Shown one piece after another: positions 18,250-28,275 of a DNA stretch of 64,000 bases. Position numbers and translations under genes: made by a program. The stretch is from Nitrososphaerota archaeon (GTDB taxonomy: Archaea; Thermoproteota; Nitrososphaeria; Nitrososphaerales; CADDZS01): contig JABDCJ010000003.1 of assembly GCA_013288145.1 (NCBI GenBank), positions 22,735-86,734 of the forward strand. Direction: 5' to 3'. How positions within the stretch are numbered: position 1 is the first letter of the stretch; each line of letters starts with the position of its first letter. The notes under the pieces are model-generated. The model made no database searches. It saw nothing but the letters and a program-made list of their open reading frames with translations, and was not told where the DNA came from.

Positions 18250-20199
18250 ATGTTTCAAGAAGAGAAGAAGCAGATTTCCTATGGTACTTGGAAATCTCCA
18301 ATAACAGCCGATTTGGTTGCTGCTTCTTCCAATGCGTTCTCGGAACCAAAAATCGATAGCAATGGCTTTGTCTATTTTCTCGAGCTAAGGCCGTCTGAGC
18401 GCGGAAGGTACGCACTCGTTCGAATTTCTCCGGCGGGAGAGATCGAGGAAATCCTCCCAGCTGAATTCAATGCTCGAAACCGCGTCCACGAGTACGGAGG
18501 AGCATCTTACGCAGTAACAAAAGACGGATCGACGATTTATTTCTCGAACTTCTCTGACCAGAGAATCTACAAAAGAAACAATGATGGAAGGATCAATCCC
18601 TTAACATCAGGTACCCAGAATTTCTACGCAGATTATGTCATTGATGAAAAAAGAAACAGATTAGTTTGCATTCAAGAGGATCACTCCGGTCCCGGCGAAG
18701 CAATAAATAGAATTGTAAGCTTAAGCCTGAAAAATTTAGAAATTTCTATATTAGTTTTCGGCAACGATTTTTACTCTTCGCCTAGGATTAGTCCTGACGG
18801 CTCAAAGCTCGTCTGGCTTACCTGGAATCATCCTGAACTTCCCTTTTTCGGGAGCGAGCTATGGATCTGCGATATCAGCGAAGACGGGAGTCTTTCCAAT
18901 AAGAGGCTAGTAGCCGGAAGTAGTGAGGAGTCGATAGTTGAACCAAGCTGGTCCCCCAGCGGTATCCTCTATTTCGTCTCCGATCGGTCTAATTGGTGGA
19001 ATATTCACGGATTTGTGAATAACCGGGTTGAGAATGTTCTACCTATCGAAGCAGAGTTTTCGGGAGCTCACTGGGTTTTCGGACAGTCATCTTACACCTT
19101 TCTTTCAAACGAAGAGATCCTGTGCACTTTCAACAAAGAAGGATTTTCGCATCTTGCCCTAATTGATACTCGTGCAAAGTCTCTACTCGAGATCAAGAAC
19201 TCCTACACCGACGTTCGCTATGTTGAATCCAATCAAGATTTTGCTGTCATAGTTGGAGGTGCCTCTTCAAAATCATCCGAAGTTTCTACTTTTTCTCCGA
19301 GGGATTCCAAGATTTCCCGACTGTATCCAACAAACCAGACCGAATTAATTGATCCGTCTTTCCTTTCGATCCCTGTTCCCATTGAGTTTCAGACGGATGG
19401 AAATCTAACCTCTCATGCTTTGTATTATGCCCCTAAAAATGCGGATTATTCCGAACAAGATAATGGTTTGCCGCCTCTCATTGTAATCAGCCATGGTGGT
19501 CCGACAGGCCGATGCAGATCTGATCTTAATTTTGGAATACAATTCTGGACGTCTCGAGGAGTTGGAGTGGTCGATGTAAATTACGGAGGAAGTACGGGTT
19601 ACGGGCGCGATTATCGAATGCGCCTACATGGAAATTGGGGAATCGTTGATGTGAGTGATTGTGTTAATGCTGCTCTCTTTCTAGTCAATAACAAAATGTC
19701 CGACGCGGGTAAACTGATAATTCGTGGAGGCAGTGCAGGAGGTTACACTACTCTTTGTGCGCTTGCTTTCAGAAAGGAGTTCAGAGCGGGAGCTAGTTAT
19801 TATGGCATTAGCGATCTAGAAGTTTTCGCAAAGGACACACACAAATTTGAGTCGCGATATCTGGATTCACTAGTCGGACCTCTGCCTGAAAAACAAGACC
19901 TCTATCGGGCTCGTTCTGCTCTGTACTCACTCGAAAATATCTCAGCACCAGTGATTTTCTTCCAGGGTCTGGAGGATAAGATTGTTCCTCCAAACCAAGC
20001 AGAATTGATGTTTGATGCCATTAGAAAGAAGGGAATACCAACCGCCTACATCTCATACGAAGGAGAGCAGCACGGTTTTAGACAGGCGAAGAACATCGTA
20101 AGGTCTTACGAAGCTGAGCTTTATTTCTATTCGAAGATCTTCGCGTTTGAACTTCCTGAAACAATAGAGCCGGTAAAAATCGAAAATCTATCTACATGA
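18250..20199 (+). CDS. S9 family prolyl oligopeptidase / acylaminoacyl peptidase
   Basis: 649 residues. A beta-propeller of WD40-like repeats (residues ~20-370; for instance SPRISPDGSKLVWLTW) precedes an alpha/beta-hydrolase domain. Catalytic Ser is in IIRGGSAGGYTTL, Asp in GLEDKIVPP and His in GEQHGF. HGGPTGRCRSDLNFGIQFW is the family oxyanion region. Cytoplasmic, since no signal peptide is seen. Start ATG 18250; a TTG at 18241 is possible. Confidence 0.94.
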   Translation: MFQEEKKQISYGTWKSPITADLVAASSNAFSEPKIDSNGFVYFLELRPSERGRYALVRISPAGEIEEILPAEFNARNRVHEYGGASYAVTKDGSTIYFSNFSDQRIYKRNNDGRINPLTSGTQNFYADYVIDEKRNRLVCIQEDHSGPGEAINRIVSLSLKNLEISILVFGNDFYSSPRISPDGSKLVWLTWNHPELPFFGSELWICDISEDGSLSNKRLVAGSSEESIVEPSWSPSGILYFVSDRSNWWNIHGFVNNRVENVLPIEAEFSGAHWVFGQSSYTFLSNEEILCTFNKEGFSHLALIDTRAKSLLEIKNSYTDVRYVESNQDFAVIVGGASSKSSEVSTFSPRDSKISRLYPTNQTELIDPSFLSIPVPIEFQTDGNLTSHALYYAPKNADYSEQDNGLPPLIVISHGGPTGRCRSDLNFGIQFWTSRGVGVVDVNYGGSTGYGRDYRMRLHGNWGIVDVSDCVNAALFLVNNKMSDAGKLIIRGGSAGGYTTLCALAFRKEFRAGASYYGISDLEVFAKDTHKFESRYLDSLVGPLPEKQDLYRARSALYSLENISAPVIFFQGLEDKIVPPNQAELMFDAIRKKGIPTAYISYEGEQHGFRQAKNIVRSYEAELYFYSKIFAFELPETIEPVKIENLST

Positions 20200-20211
20200 G
20201 GGTCAGATCAG

Positions 20212-21015
20212 ATGTCTTACACAACGCCTAGCCCTCTCAACGAGATCGCCGTAACTGTAGAACGGATTTCGAAAAGTTATGGTACCGTCTGGGCGCTGAA
20301 CGGCGTGAATACTAGTGTAAAAAGGGGAGAGATTCGCGGACTTTTAGGAGCGAATGGTTCCGGCAAATCAACATTGATGAAAATTCTTCTCGGTCTGGTT
20401 AAACCCGACAATGGTAGGGTTACCGTGTTGGGATACGATCCAGCGTTTCAACCTATTCTCGTTAGACAAAACGTAGGTTACGTTCCAGAGACACCGAGAC
20501 TCTATGACTTTTTGACAGGTGTCGAATACCTCGATTTTGTCGCAGATCTTCATGGAATTCCGGCCGAGACAAAAAAACAAAGAATCAACGAGTACCTTTC
20601 AGCTTTCGAATTACAGTCTCAAGCCAACGATCTTCTTTCAGGGTACTCACTTGGAATGCGTCAGAAAATTGCGATAAGTGCTTCCCTAATTCACAGGCCG
20701 GAAGTTCTCATTTTGGACGAAGCGCTCAACGGGTTGGATCCAAAGACAGCAAAGATCGTGAAAGATACGTTGGTCAAGCTGGCATCCTCCGGAGTTACAG
20801 TCATTTTCAGCACTCATGTTCTTGAAATCGCGCAGGCAATCTGCCAAAGAATCACGATCTTAAATAAGGGCGCAATAGTTGCGGAGGGGACAATGAGCGA
20901 GCTCCAAGTTCTGGCGAGCTCTGGAACGACCGATCAAAGTCTGGAAGACATATTCTTGAGTCTTACCGGCACCTCAGACGTCCGGGCGATCGTGGAGGAG
21001 CTCACCACGCGTTGA
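20212..21015 (+). CDS. ABC transporter ATP-binding protein
   Basis: 267 residues. Walker A GANGSGKST near residue 44, signature LSGYSLGMRQK, Walker B VLILDEALNGLD, switch His in STHVLE. This is the ABC-2 exporter style of ATPase, pairing with the permease that overlaps its stop codon (TTGA). Twelve bp separate it from the peptidase gene, so the three may form one operon. Confidence 0.94.
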   Translation: MSYTTPSPLNEIAVTVERISKSYGTVWALNGVNTSVKRGEIRGLLGANGSGKSTLMKILLGLVKPDNGRVTVLGYDPAFQPILVRQNVGYVPETPRLYDFLTGVEYLDFVADLHGIPAETKKQRINEYLSAFELQSQANDLLSGYSLGMRQKIAISASLIHRPEVLILDEALNGLDPKTAKIVKDTLVKLASSGVTVIFSTHVLEIAQAICQRITILNKGAIVAEGTMSELQVLASSGTTDQSLEDIFLSLTGTSDVRAIVEELTTR

Positions 21016-22622
21016 ATTTCAGAAAGGTCTGGGTTGTTACAAAGAGCCTTCTTCTCTCTCAGCTACGTGCAACCTCCGTTGGCAAGAGCAGCTTTCGCTC
21101 TCTGATTAGAAGACCATCAATTCTAGCAATCTTGGACGTTGTTGTAATGGTCGCGGCCGGAGGGTTGTCGTACCTTGCGGCGAGGGCCATTGCTGGAACC
21201 ACTTATTCCTCTGCTTTTCAGCCTCTGATTCAAAATGTAGTGGTTATACTTCCGGCGATCATCCTCGGAATTATCCTTCTTATGGGACTCGTGCTCGAGG
21301 TTAGTTCTGGGGCCCAGTTTGCTAGCTCAGACACTGTCAACTGGCTACCGGTCACCGCCAGCGAATACGTGACTGCCTCTGCACTCTCATTGCTTCTCTA
21401 CTATTCGGTGATACCTATTGCAGCACTAAGCGCAACCTTTTCTTTTTCAATTGTTTTCGGTCTTGGTCCAGCCTGGTTGCTTGCTGCAATACTTTCCCTT
21501 TTTTCCGTAGTCGTCGCTACGAGCGTTCTCGAAATCTTGAGGGCCATCTTGAACCGGTTTTCAAGTTCATTCTACAAAAGAGGAGGAAAGGCCGCAATAG
21601 TCTTGAGAATAGTATCTGGAATTCTGGTGCTCGTCATATTTCAATCCCTGTTTTATCCAACTGTGTACGAGCATTTCCTGGGAGTTATCACACCAAATTT
21701 CGGTCCGACATGGTTCGTTCCGATCTTATGGTCATCCGTTAGTGTAACCAGTTTGATTGCCGGTAATGGGAGTACAGCTGTTCTTTTCGCGCTGCTGACA
21801 GTCGCTCTCGCCGCAGTTCTTTTTTCGGTCGCGATATTTGCCCGTTCAAAGTACTGGGTTCCGATGCAGCCGACCATCACGATTTCTTCTGCCGCTTATT
21901 CGCCAAAATCCACTTTCGCATCTGTCATATTGAACCAAGCGGAGCTCGCGATCGCGAAGAAGGACGTGCGCGGATTGTTACGGCGTCGAGAAATGATTCG
22001 ACTTTTAGCAATGCCGTTTGTTTTTCTTGCAATATCTTTTCTGAGTCCAGGTTCCGGAGGTTTTTCCTTTACCAGTTATTTTGGATTTTTCATCGTCGCC
22101 CTTTCAACGCTTTTCATTGCAATTTCAGGAATCGGAGCGGAGGGCCGGTCAATCATTAATTTGTATCAAGCGCCCCTAAAAACCCGGGATTTTGTTATCG
22201 GAAAATCTACTACGCCGATAATTTTTGGTTCTATATTTGCTGCGGCAATCTATCTCCTCGTTGCTATCTTTTCTAGATCCCAGCCTTTCCAAACTGGCAT
22301 TTTTTTTCTAGCCGCGATCGGTATTGCTCTGGAGATGGCCTTTTTAGGGACTCTTATCGGACTGCGTTTTCCGAACTTTTCAGAATCTCCGAGGTCTCAA
22401 TTCATTTCTCAATCGGGTTCGTTAATCGCGGTGCCGGTCGCTGCAATTGTCGGAGGGATCTCGTTGAGCCCGCTACTCGTAACTACAATTTTCAACTTTG
22501 CGAGTTCATACAGAGTAGTTGGCTTTGGGGCGTCTGTTGCTATAATTCTGGTGGCCTCTTTTCTTTCGTTCAAGTTTGCTGAAAGTCAGGCGACCAAGCT
22601 GCTTTCACAGCTCCCCATATGA
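21012..22622 (+). CDS. ABC transporter permease (ABC-2-like)
   Basis: 536 residues with about 12 hydrophobic helices in two halves, starting at a TTG that overlaps the ATPase stop. A central cytoplasmic stretch around NQAELAIAKKDVRGLLRRRE separates the halves. The substrate is unknown. Confidence 0.85.
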   Translation: MNFRKVWVVTKSLLLSQLRATSVGKSSFRSLIRRPSILAILDVVVMVAAGGLSYLAARAIAGTTYSSAFQPLIQNVVVILPAIILGIILLMGLVLEVSSGAQFASSDTVNWLPVTASEYVTASALSLLLYYSVIPIAALSATFSFSIVFGLGPAWLLAAILSLFSVVVATSVLEILRAILNRFSSSFYKRGGKAAIVLRIVSGILVLVIFQSLFYPTVYEHFLGVITPNFGPTWFVPILWSSVSVTSLIAGNGSTAVLFALLTVALAAVLFSVAIFARSKYWVPMQPTITISSAAYSPKSTFASVILNQAELAIAKKDVRGLLRRREMIRLLAMPFVFLAISFLSPGSGGFSFTSYFGFFIVALSTLFIAISGIGAEGRSIINLYQAPLKTRDFVIGKSTTPIIFGSIFAAAIYLLVAIFSRSQPFQTGIFFLAAIGIALEMAFLGTLIGLRFPNFSESPRSQFISQSGSLIAVPVAAIVGGISLSPLLVTTIFNFASSYRVVGFGASVAIILVASFLSFKFAESQATKLLSQLPI

Positions 22623-22690
22623 GAACGTATTCAAGAGCACTGCAGCAGAATCAGATAATCTGAAATCTCTCTCAAGCTGGAGTCACAGTA

Positions 22691-23620
22691 ATGCCGTCAG
22701 GAATGCTTGCCAGGCTTCGGCCGTTTCATATAGTGGACGTTTTCGCAAACGAAAAATTCGCAGGAAATCAGTTGGCTGTTGTAAGAAACGCAATCGATAT
22801 GCCCCAAACTGATCTTCAAAAATTTGCCCGCGAGATGAATTTTTCAGAGTCATCTTTCATTATGATGAATGAAAATGAATTTACAGACGAGTCGAATGTG
22901 CCATTCAAAGTTCGGATCTTTACCCCAAAGCTGGAATTGCCGTTCGCTGGACATCCAACTCTAGGGACGGCTTTTGTTATTCAGCAGTACATAATACGGA
23001 AGAAAGTCCCCAAGATTACCCTTGCTTTGAAACTTGGCCAGATAGAGGTCACGCCCGAGTATGAGACATTGAGTGACGGAGTGAAGCTGCTCTGGATGAA
23101 ACAGAACGAACCAAAATTTTCGAGATCGACCTTGTCGTGCGATCTCCTCGCCAAGGTTCTTGGGCTGCAACGAACTGATTTCGATTCAAATTTTCCCGCG
23201 CAGGAAGTGTCCACCGGCGTTCCGTTTCTTATTATCCCGCTGAAATCGATGAAAGCACTAAAGAAATGCCAAGTAAACAAAGAGCGTTATTTTGAACTAA
23301 TTCGAAAAACGAAAGCCAAATCGGTGTTCGTCTTCGCGCCGGGTTCACACGGTACTGAAAGCAAGGTCAGTGCCAGGATGTTTTCGGATTATTATGGCGT
23401 CGCCGAAGATCCTGCCACGGGCTCGGCAAATGGCTGCCTCACAGCTTACCTTTCTCACTACCGTTATTTTGGTTCGGAAAGAGTTGACATTCAAGTAGAT
23501 CAAGGATACGAGATCGGAAGGCCGTCGACTCTTTTCCTTAGAACAAATCCCACGGGAAAACTAGTCAACGTAACGGTGGGCGGTCGAGTAGTACCAGTCG
23601 CGGAGGGTACTCTCCTTTAA
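22691..23620 (+). CDS. PhzF family isomerase/epimerase
   Basis: 309 residues, two similar halves of the diaminopimelate-epimerase-like fold. IVDVFANEKFAGNQLAVV is the family N-terminus; MNFSESSF holds the catalytic Glu and GVAEDPATGSANG the second conserved loop. Natural substrates of most PhzF relatives are unknown. The stop TAA overlaps the stop of the convergent EamA remnant (TTTAA). Confidence 0.92.
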   Translation: MPSGMLARLRPFHIVDVFANEKFAGNQLAVVRNAIDMPQTDLQKFAREMNFSESSFIMMNENEFTDESNVPFKVRIFTPKLELPFAGHPTLGTAFVIQQYIIRKKVPKITLALKLGQIEVTPEYETLSDGVKLLWMKQNEPKFSRSTLSCDLLAKVLGLQRTDFDSNFPAQEVSTGVPFLIIPLKSMKALKKCQVNKERYFELIRKTKAKSVFVFAPGSHGTESKVSARMFSDYYGVAEDPATGSANGCLTAYLSHYRYFGSERVDIQVDQGYEIGRPSTLFLRTNPTGKLVNVTVGGRVVPVAEGTLL

Positions 23621-24563
23621 GATCTTGTTCTTGTTGCAAGAGCAATCGCAAATAGCATTACTCCGCCACCTGCTACCGTAAAGAGAGTCAAACTTTCACT
23701 GAGAATCAGAATTCCTCCGATTACACTGACTATGGGAACCAGATAGAGCTGGATAGAGAGCCGGGACAAAGCATCTCGGCTCACGAGTGTAGAAAATTGA
23801 GTATCCAATTACAGTGCTCAAAAGGGCTAGATAAAGGACAGATACCCAACCGTTCAGAGATAGGCGCTTCGGTCTGCGAGATAAAGCTCGAAGAAACTAG
23901 AGGAAGAAGCATACTGGTACCCAAAAGTCCAGTCCATAACGCAACGTGAAGAGGACCATATTTCTTTACAAGCGGCTTTGATAGAACAGAGAATACTGCG
24001 TACGCAAGCGCACTCAGAACCACCTCCGCGGGCCCAATTAATCCGCCGGTAGATGACAAATCTCCAATCGACAAAATAGAAGCGCCGAGAACTGCCAAGA
24101 CGAGAGCAAGAGCAATGTTGGAAGTTATCCTTTCCTTTAAGGTAACAGCCGAAAAAACGGTGAAGAAAACCGGTCCTAGAGAAATGAGGATTCCCGCAAG
24201 GCCTGAAGATACACTTGTTTCGGCGTAATTTAGGGCAAGATGGTAGAGCGGAACGTATGCGAAGGAAATAACTAGCAAACGGGGGAGATCAGCTTTCTGA
24301 AATCGGATCTTCAATCGCCCGAGAAAAATTAGGATTATCCCATATGCAGCACTCGAGATAAACCAACGTAAAAGAGCCAAATTTATCGGAGAGAGTTCGA
24401 AATCTGCGCGTCTTATCGCGACAAACGCAAGGCCCCAAATTAAGCTGAGAACAGAGAGCAACCAGTATGCTTTTACCCTTTGCCCTAACCCTTTGCTGGG
24501 CTCGTTAATGCCGAGAGGAGTAAGAGATTGGTCTCGCTGAGGATCAGATTTCGCAGAGATCAA
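23617..24563 (-). pseudogene. EamA/DMT-family transporter with two frameshifts
   Basis: The first ~240 residues read as a normal ten-helix EamA drug/metabolite transporter (AYWLLSVLSLIWGLAFVAIR onward). Near 23853-23862 the frame must shift after EAPIS to continue as NGWVSVLYLALLSTVIGYSI. Near 23785-23792 it must shift again to reach LVSRDALSRLSIQLYLVPIV and the natural end RTRS. All three pieces align to one protein, so the gene was intact recently or the assembly has two indels. Start is probably TTG at 24563, just past the ada stop on the same strand. Confidence 0.85.
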
Positions 24564-24573
24564 GAATTTGAGA

Positions 24574-25665
24574 TCAATCGCTTTGTTGTTTCTCGGAAGA
24601 ACTTTCAGCTTCCATCGAAAGAAGCTTCTCCTTTCGCTCGACACCCCAGCGATAACCACCGAGTTCTCCGTTCTTTCTTACGACTCTGTGGCAAGGAATG
24701 ACTAGTGGAACTCTGTTTGAGGCACAAGCATTCGCGACTGCTCTATAGGCTTTCGGATTTCCGATTCGTTGCGCGACCTCGTTGTAGGAAAGGGTTTTTC
24801 CGTATGGAATACTCTGGAGTTCTTTCCAAACTCTCATTTGAAAAGCCGTTGAGGCCACGTCTATGGGGAGACTTTTTTCTCCAAGGCGCGTTTTGCCTTC
24901 CAAATACTCTAGGATTTTTGAAAGCCACATTTCCAAACTGGACTCGCTATCTTGCTTGGAAATAGTCGCGTTTGGGTACTCATTTTGAAGATGAGCGAGA
25001 AGCTTATCATCAGCGTTACCGAGGCAGACAAAACATACCCCTGAGTTAGTTCCCGCTACGAGCACTCGCCCGAGGGAGCAATCCGCAATAGTATAATTGA
25101 TGGACAGACCATCACCTCCTGATTTGTAAATAGATGGAGGGACTCCGATCTTGGAAGGTCCTTGATGCGGGTACAGCCATGATGCCGAACTGTGTCCCGC
25201 GGCATATGTTGAACTTCTAGTGGATTCGCCTCGTTTCAATGCGAGCTTTGCATGCTTTACTCTTACCGCCTCAAGATATTCCCTCGGAGTCACGCCTGTT
25301 ATCTTCTTGAAACTTCTGTGCAGGTGGAATGGGCTCTGGGTTGCAACGTCGGATAGCTTTGACAAGGAAATTTTTGAATCGTAATTCTCTTCAATGAAAG
25401 AACAAACTCTTTGTATGGTTGCAATAGCTTCCGGAACATTTTCATTCAAATCTGGTTTGCATCGAAGACAGGCTCTGTATCCAGCTTTTTTTGCGAACTC
25501 TGGGCTTGAAAAAAATTCAACTCCGTTCCGAGTGGGTTTACGCGAAGGACAGGTTGGACGGCAGAAAATCTTTGTGGATTTTACAGCGTAAACAAGGCTT
25601 GAGTAGAATCTGTAATCTCTCGAAACTACGGCTTGCCATAATTGATCAGAACTTAATTCCGACAT
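24574..25665 (-). CDS. ada: Ada-type DNA methylation repair protein and regulator
   Basis: 363 residues, three domains. The N-terminal Ada zinc domain has CRPTC and CLRC (the first Cys accepts methyl from phosphotriesters). An AraC-type helix-turn-helix follows (SPFHLHRSFKKITGVTPREY). The C-terminal alkylguanine transferase has the acceptor Cys in IPCHRVVRKNGELGGYRWG. Full-length Ada is a bacterial architecture that senses methylation damage and activates its own regulon; in an archaeon it points to transfer. ATG at 25665 (SELSSDQLWQAV) matches Ada N-termini; an ATG at 25710 is also open. Confidence 0.94.
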   Translation of the reverse strand: MSELSSDQLWQAVVSRDYRFYSSLVYAVKSTKIFCRPTCPSRKPTRNGVEFFSSPEFAKKAGYRACLRCKPDLNENVPEAIATIQRVCSFIEENYDSKISLSKLSDVATQSPFHLHRSFKKITGVTPREYLEAVRVKHAKLALKRGESTRSSTYAAGHSSASWLYPHQGPSKIGVPPSIYKSGGDGLSINYTIADCSLGRVLVAGTNSGVCFVCLGNADDKLLAHLQNEYPNATISKQDSESSLEMWLSKILEYLEGKTRLGEKSLPIDVASTAFQMRVWKELQSIPYGKTLSYNEVAQRIGNPKAYRAVANACASNRVPLVIPCHRVVRKNGELGGYRWGVERKEKLLSMEAESSSEKQQSD

Positions 25666-25684
25666 TGGTGATAGAAATTGACCC

Positions 25685-26068
25685 GTGGCGATGGACGGTG
25701 ATGAAAGCATTTCTTTTTCAAACTCTGCAGAAACAAATATCGGATCGGGTTATAATCAGTTGTCTCTGTTTCTTGCTATCAAAGAACAGCAGAATGACGA
25801 CAGGTTTGATTCGGAGGCGATAGATTTCCAGACGAAGCAAGCTATGGTTGAACTAACTCGCAATTCTTGCAAAATGAAAAAATTAAGCCCTAAGCGGGAA
25901 TTTTTGATAAGATCTCTAACATTCCAGGCAAGCATTTTGCAATTGGAAACAACTTTCTTGTTCATGGTTCGGAGCGACAACGAGAAAATACCGGATTCTC
26001 GTGATGAATTTTCGTTACCCTTAACTCAAACTTTTTTAACCAATTTGCATTGGCTTTCGACAACTTGA
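25685..26068 (+). CDS. possible small gene, 127 aa, unsupported
   Basis: An open frame in the 480-bp gap between ada and the NrdD-like gene. Its composition (acidic N-terminus, SISFSNSAETNIGSGYNQLS; later hydrophobic QASILQLETTFLFMV) is protein-like, but no family is recognised and no clear ribosome site precedes it. It overlaps the alternative ada start. The remaining gap to 26193 shows nothing else. Confidence 0.3.
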   Translation: MAMDGDESISFSNSAETNIGSGYNQLSLFLAIKEQQNDDRFDSEAIDFQTKQAMVELTRNSCKMKKLSPKREFLIRSLTFQASILQLETTFLFMVRSDNEKIPDSRDEFSLPLTQTFLTNLHWLSTT

Positions 26069-26193
26069 ATCTAATTAATTTCACCGATCTATCCGTGACC
26101 GCTTTTGTTTTCAGGAAGTTCGAATCAATAATTATTGACGATGTTTCTGCTATGGGGAATCAAGGCCGGAAACTTTCTGAGTGATTTCGAAAC

Positions 26194-28275
26194 TTGAGCT
26201 CGCCACGCCGCGTTAGAACTATATATTCAGTGATTGCCTCCCCCAACCGGCTCGATATTCTTCGGATATTGAATACAAAAGGCCCACTGAGTTACTCGGA
26301 ACTTAAAACTCTCGCCGGTTTCAAATCTAAGAAAGAGTCTGGCAAATTCGCATACCATCTTCGTAAGCTCGTAAAACAGACCCTTATTTCTCTAAACCGA
26401 GCCGAGAGGAAGTACGTTGTTACAAGTCTCGGCAGACTTGTCCTGAACTTGACAAAGCAAATCGAAGAACAATCCATGCTCGAGTCGGGGAAGCTCTACG
26501 TAAGAAGTTCAAGACAAGCGATGGAAGAGTTCAACGCCGACAGAATTCTGCAATCTCTGGTGAAAGAAGCAGGTATGCCTGTCGAGCTGGCGCAGAAAAT
26601 AGCTAGCGAAACTGAATCTCGCGTTTATAAGTTTCAAACGGCATATCTAACGGCTCCACTTATTCGCGAGATTGTAAACAGCATTCTTGTCGAACACGGT
26701 TATGAGGAATACAGGCATAAGCTGACAAGATTGGGACTACCGGTCGCCGATGTCACCGAACTGATTAACCGGACTGGAGACAGTTCGGAGTCGATAGACT
26801 CGGTTCTGTTTGCAACTTCAGCCAAAGTATTCGCAGAGTACGCGATCCTAACAAAGATTCCAAGAGATGTATCGGACGCACACCTTTCCGGGGACATTCA
26901 CATTTCTAATCTGGGTGCCTGGAGCTTAATGCCGGATTCTGTCTACTTTGATCTAAATTTGCTTTATTCCAATCCTTACAATCTTGGAAGTAAGCTCAGC
27001 AACATACCTAGGCTTGGCGCAATCAAGAATTTCGATGCAGCTTTTGAAACTCTTGAGGTTCTATCCAGTATAGTATCCAGGGAGGTAACAAGCGAAGTCT
27101 GTTTAGACAACTTGATCTCGTTTCTATCCAAGCTGTACGTTCCGAGGACAAAAGAGGAGCAAGTGAAAATGTTTTCAAGAATGTTTTCGTCGCTAGCAGC
27201 GGCAACCTCGCAAACGAGAGCTAAGAGCGTTACATTTCGGATCGGTGAACCACCGAAAGAAGAAGACATTTCTTCACAACTTGAACTCCGTGATTCCTTA
27301 CTTGATGCATATGCCAAGTATGTTGAGTTTGTCCCGGTTCCGGTTATCCATCTCGTCGTATCTCCTGGACGATACTTTGACAGAAAAATTGTTGAGGGAA
27401 TCGCCAATGCAATCTCAAAGGGAGGCGAAATCGCGCTCGAATCTGAGGGAAAGTACCTGTTTTCGGGTCTAAGATTAGACAACATTGGTCCAAAAGGTTC
27501 GGCGATGAGAGATGCTGTCGCCTACCTGCAGAGTTTGACAGTGAATCTCCCTAGGCTGGCATATGAGTCGAACAAAGACGAGACTTACTTCAGAGCGAAA
27601 TTATCCCTTTTGATTCAGACGGGAGTCAACGCTCTTGTCAATCGCAAGGATAACGTCAGGGATGGGCTGAAAAGAGGATTACTTCCTGCGATTTCGCAAA
27701 TTCCAACCGTGTCTTCACTCGAAGAGATGCCCATTGTTGTCAATCTGATCGGACTCGACTCTGCGATTTCGAATCTTATTTCCGAGCGGGAGTCTTTGTC
27801 GAAACAAGAGCTAGGTGCGAAGATCATTGATACAGCGAGTAAGGTGACATCGGAAAAATCGGAAAAGTTGGGTCATCGAGGACTTGTTTCCATGGTTCAT
27901 ATGGATGGATGTGAACGTCTGTCAGAACTCGATGTTGAAAGGTATGGTCGGTCCCAGGAGAGCCGACTAACGGCATACCAGGAGGGTATCAATACGGTCT
28001 CTGATACCGTGGATAACGCGGATACAATTGCCGAGATCGCGGACCTATCCAGAGCAACCAGTGGCGGCTGTACGGTTAGATTGGGATTCTCATCAGATCT
28101 GGGGGATAACCAAAATTTCGGAAATGCTCTTTCAGCTATATTCGGAAAAGTGCCATTCGCTAGGTTTTCAAGAAATCCCCAGCTGTGCCGAAAGTGCGGA
28201 ATGAAAGTTTTCAGCGGAGGGAGATGCCCGAATTGCAAGTCGACTTCTCTTGCGACCCAAGCGGTTCAAATCTGA
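26194..28275 (+). CDS. winged-helix + ATP-cone + NrdD-like protein without glycyl-radical loop
   Basis: 693 residues from TTG at 26194. Residues 1-95 form a winged helix-turn-helix (SPNRLDILRILNTKGPLSYS). About 100-187 is an ATP-cone, the nucleotide-sensing domain of ribonucleotide reductases. The rest resembles class III reductase NrdD: SDAHLSGDIHISNLGAWSL near 228-245 matches the NrdD pattern, as does SLTVNLPRLAYE. The segment where NrdD carries its active-site Cys reads GPKGSAMRDAV with none. The C-terminus has the zinc site CRKC...CPNC (665-681) but ends 12 residues later, lacking the glycyl-radical motif. It is thus probably not a reductase; a nucleotide-responsive regulator is likely, given nrdJ downstream. 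Confidence 0.85.
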   Translation: MSSPRRVRTIYSVIASPNRLDILRILNTKGPLSYSELKTLAGFKSKKESGKFAYHLRKLVKQTLISLNRAERKYVVTSLGRLVLNLTKQIEEQSMLESGKLYVRSSRQAMEEFNADRILQSLVKEAGMPVELAQKIASETESRVYKFQTAYLTAPLIREIVNSILVEHGYEEYRHKLTRLGLPVADVTELINRTGDSSESIDSVLFATSAKVFAEYAILTKIPRDVSDAHLSGDIHISNLGAWSLMPDSVYFDLNLLYSNPYNLGSKLSNIPRLGAIKNFDAAFETLEVLSSIVSREVTSEVCLDNLISFLSKLYVPRTKEEQVKMFSRMFSSLAAATSQTRAKSVTFRIGEPPKEEDISSQLELRDSLLDAYAKYVEFVPVPVIHLVVSPGRYFDRKIVEGIANAISKGGEIALESEGKYLFSGLRLDNIGPKGSAMRDAVAYLQSLTVNLPRLAYESNKDETYFRAKLSLLIQTGVNALVNRKDNVRDGLKRGLLPAISQIPTVSSLEEMPIVVNLIGLDSAISNLISERESLSKQELGAKIIDTASKVTSEKSEKLGHRGLVSMVHMDGCERLSELDVERYGRSQESRLTAYQEGINTVSDTVDNADTIAEIADLSRATSGGCTVRLGFSSDLGDNQNFGNALSAIFGKVPFARFSRNPQLCRKCGMKVFSGGRCPNCKSTSLATQAVQI

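Noticed and set aside
25685..26068. 127-codon frame between ada and the NrdD-like gene, considered as a novel regulator of either
   Set aside because: No motif, no clear start signal and overlap with the alternative ada start; kept only as a low-confidence CDS.
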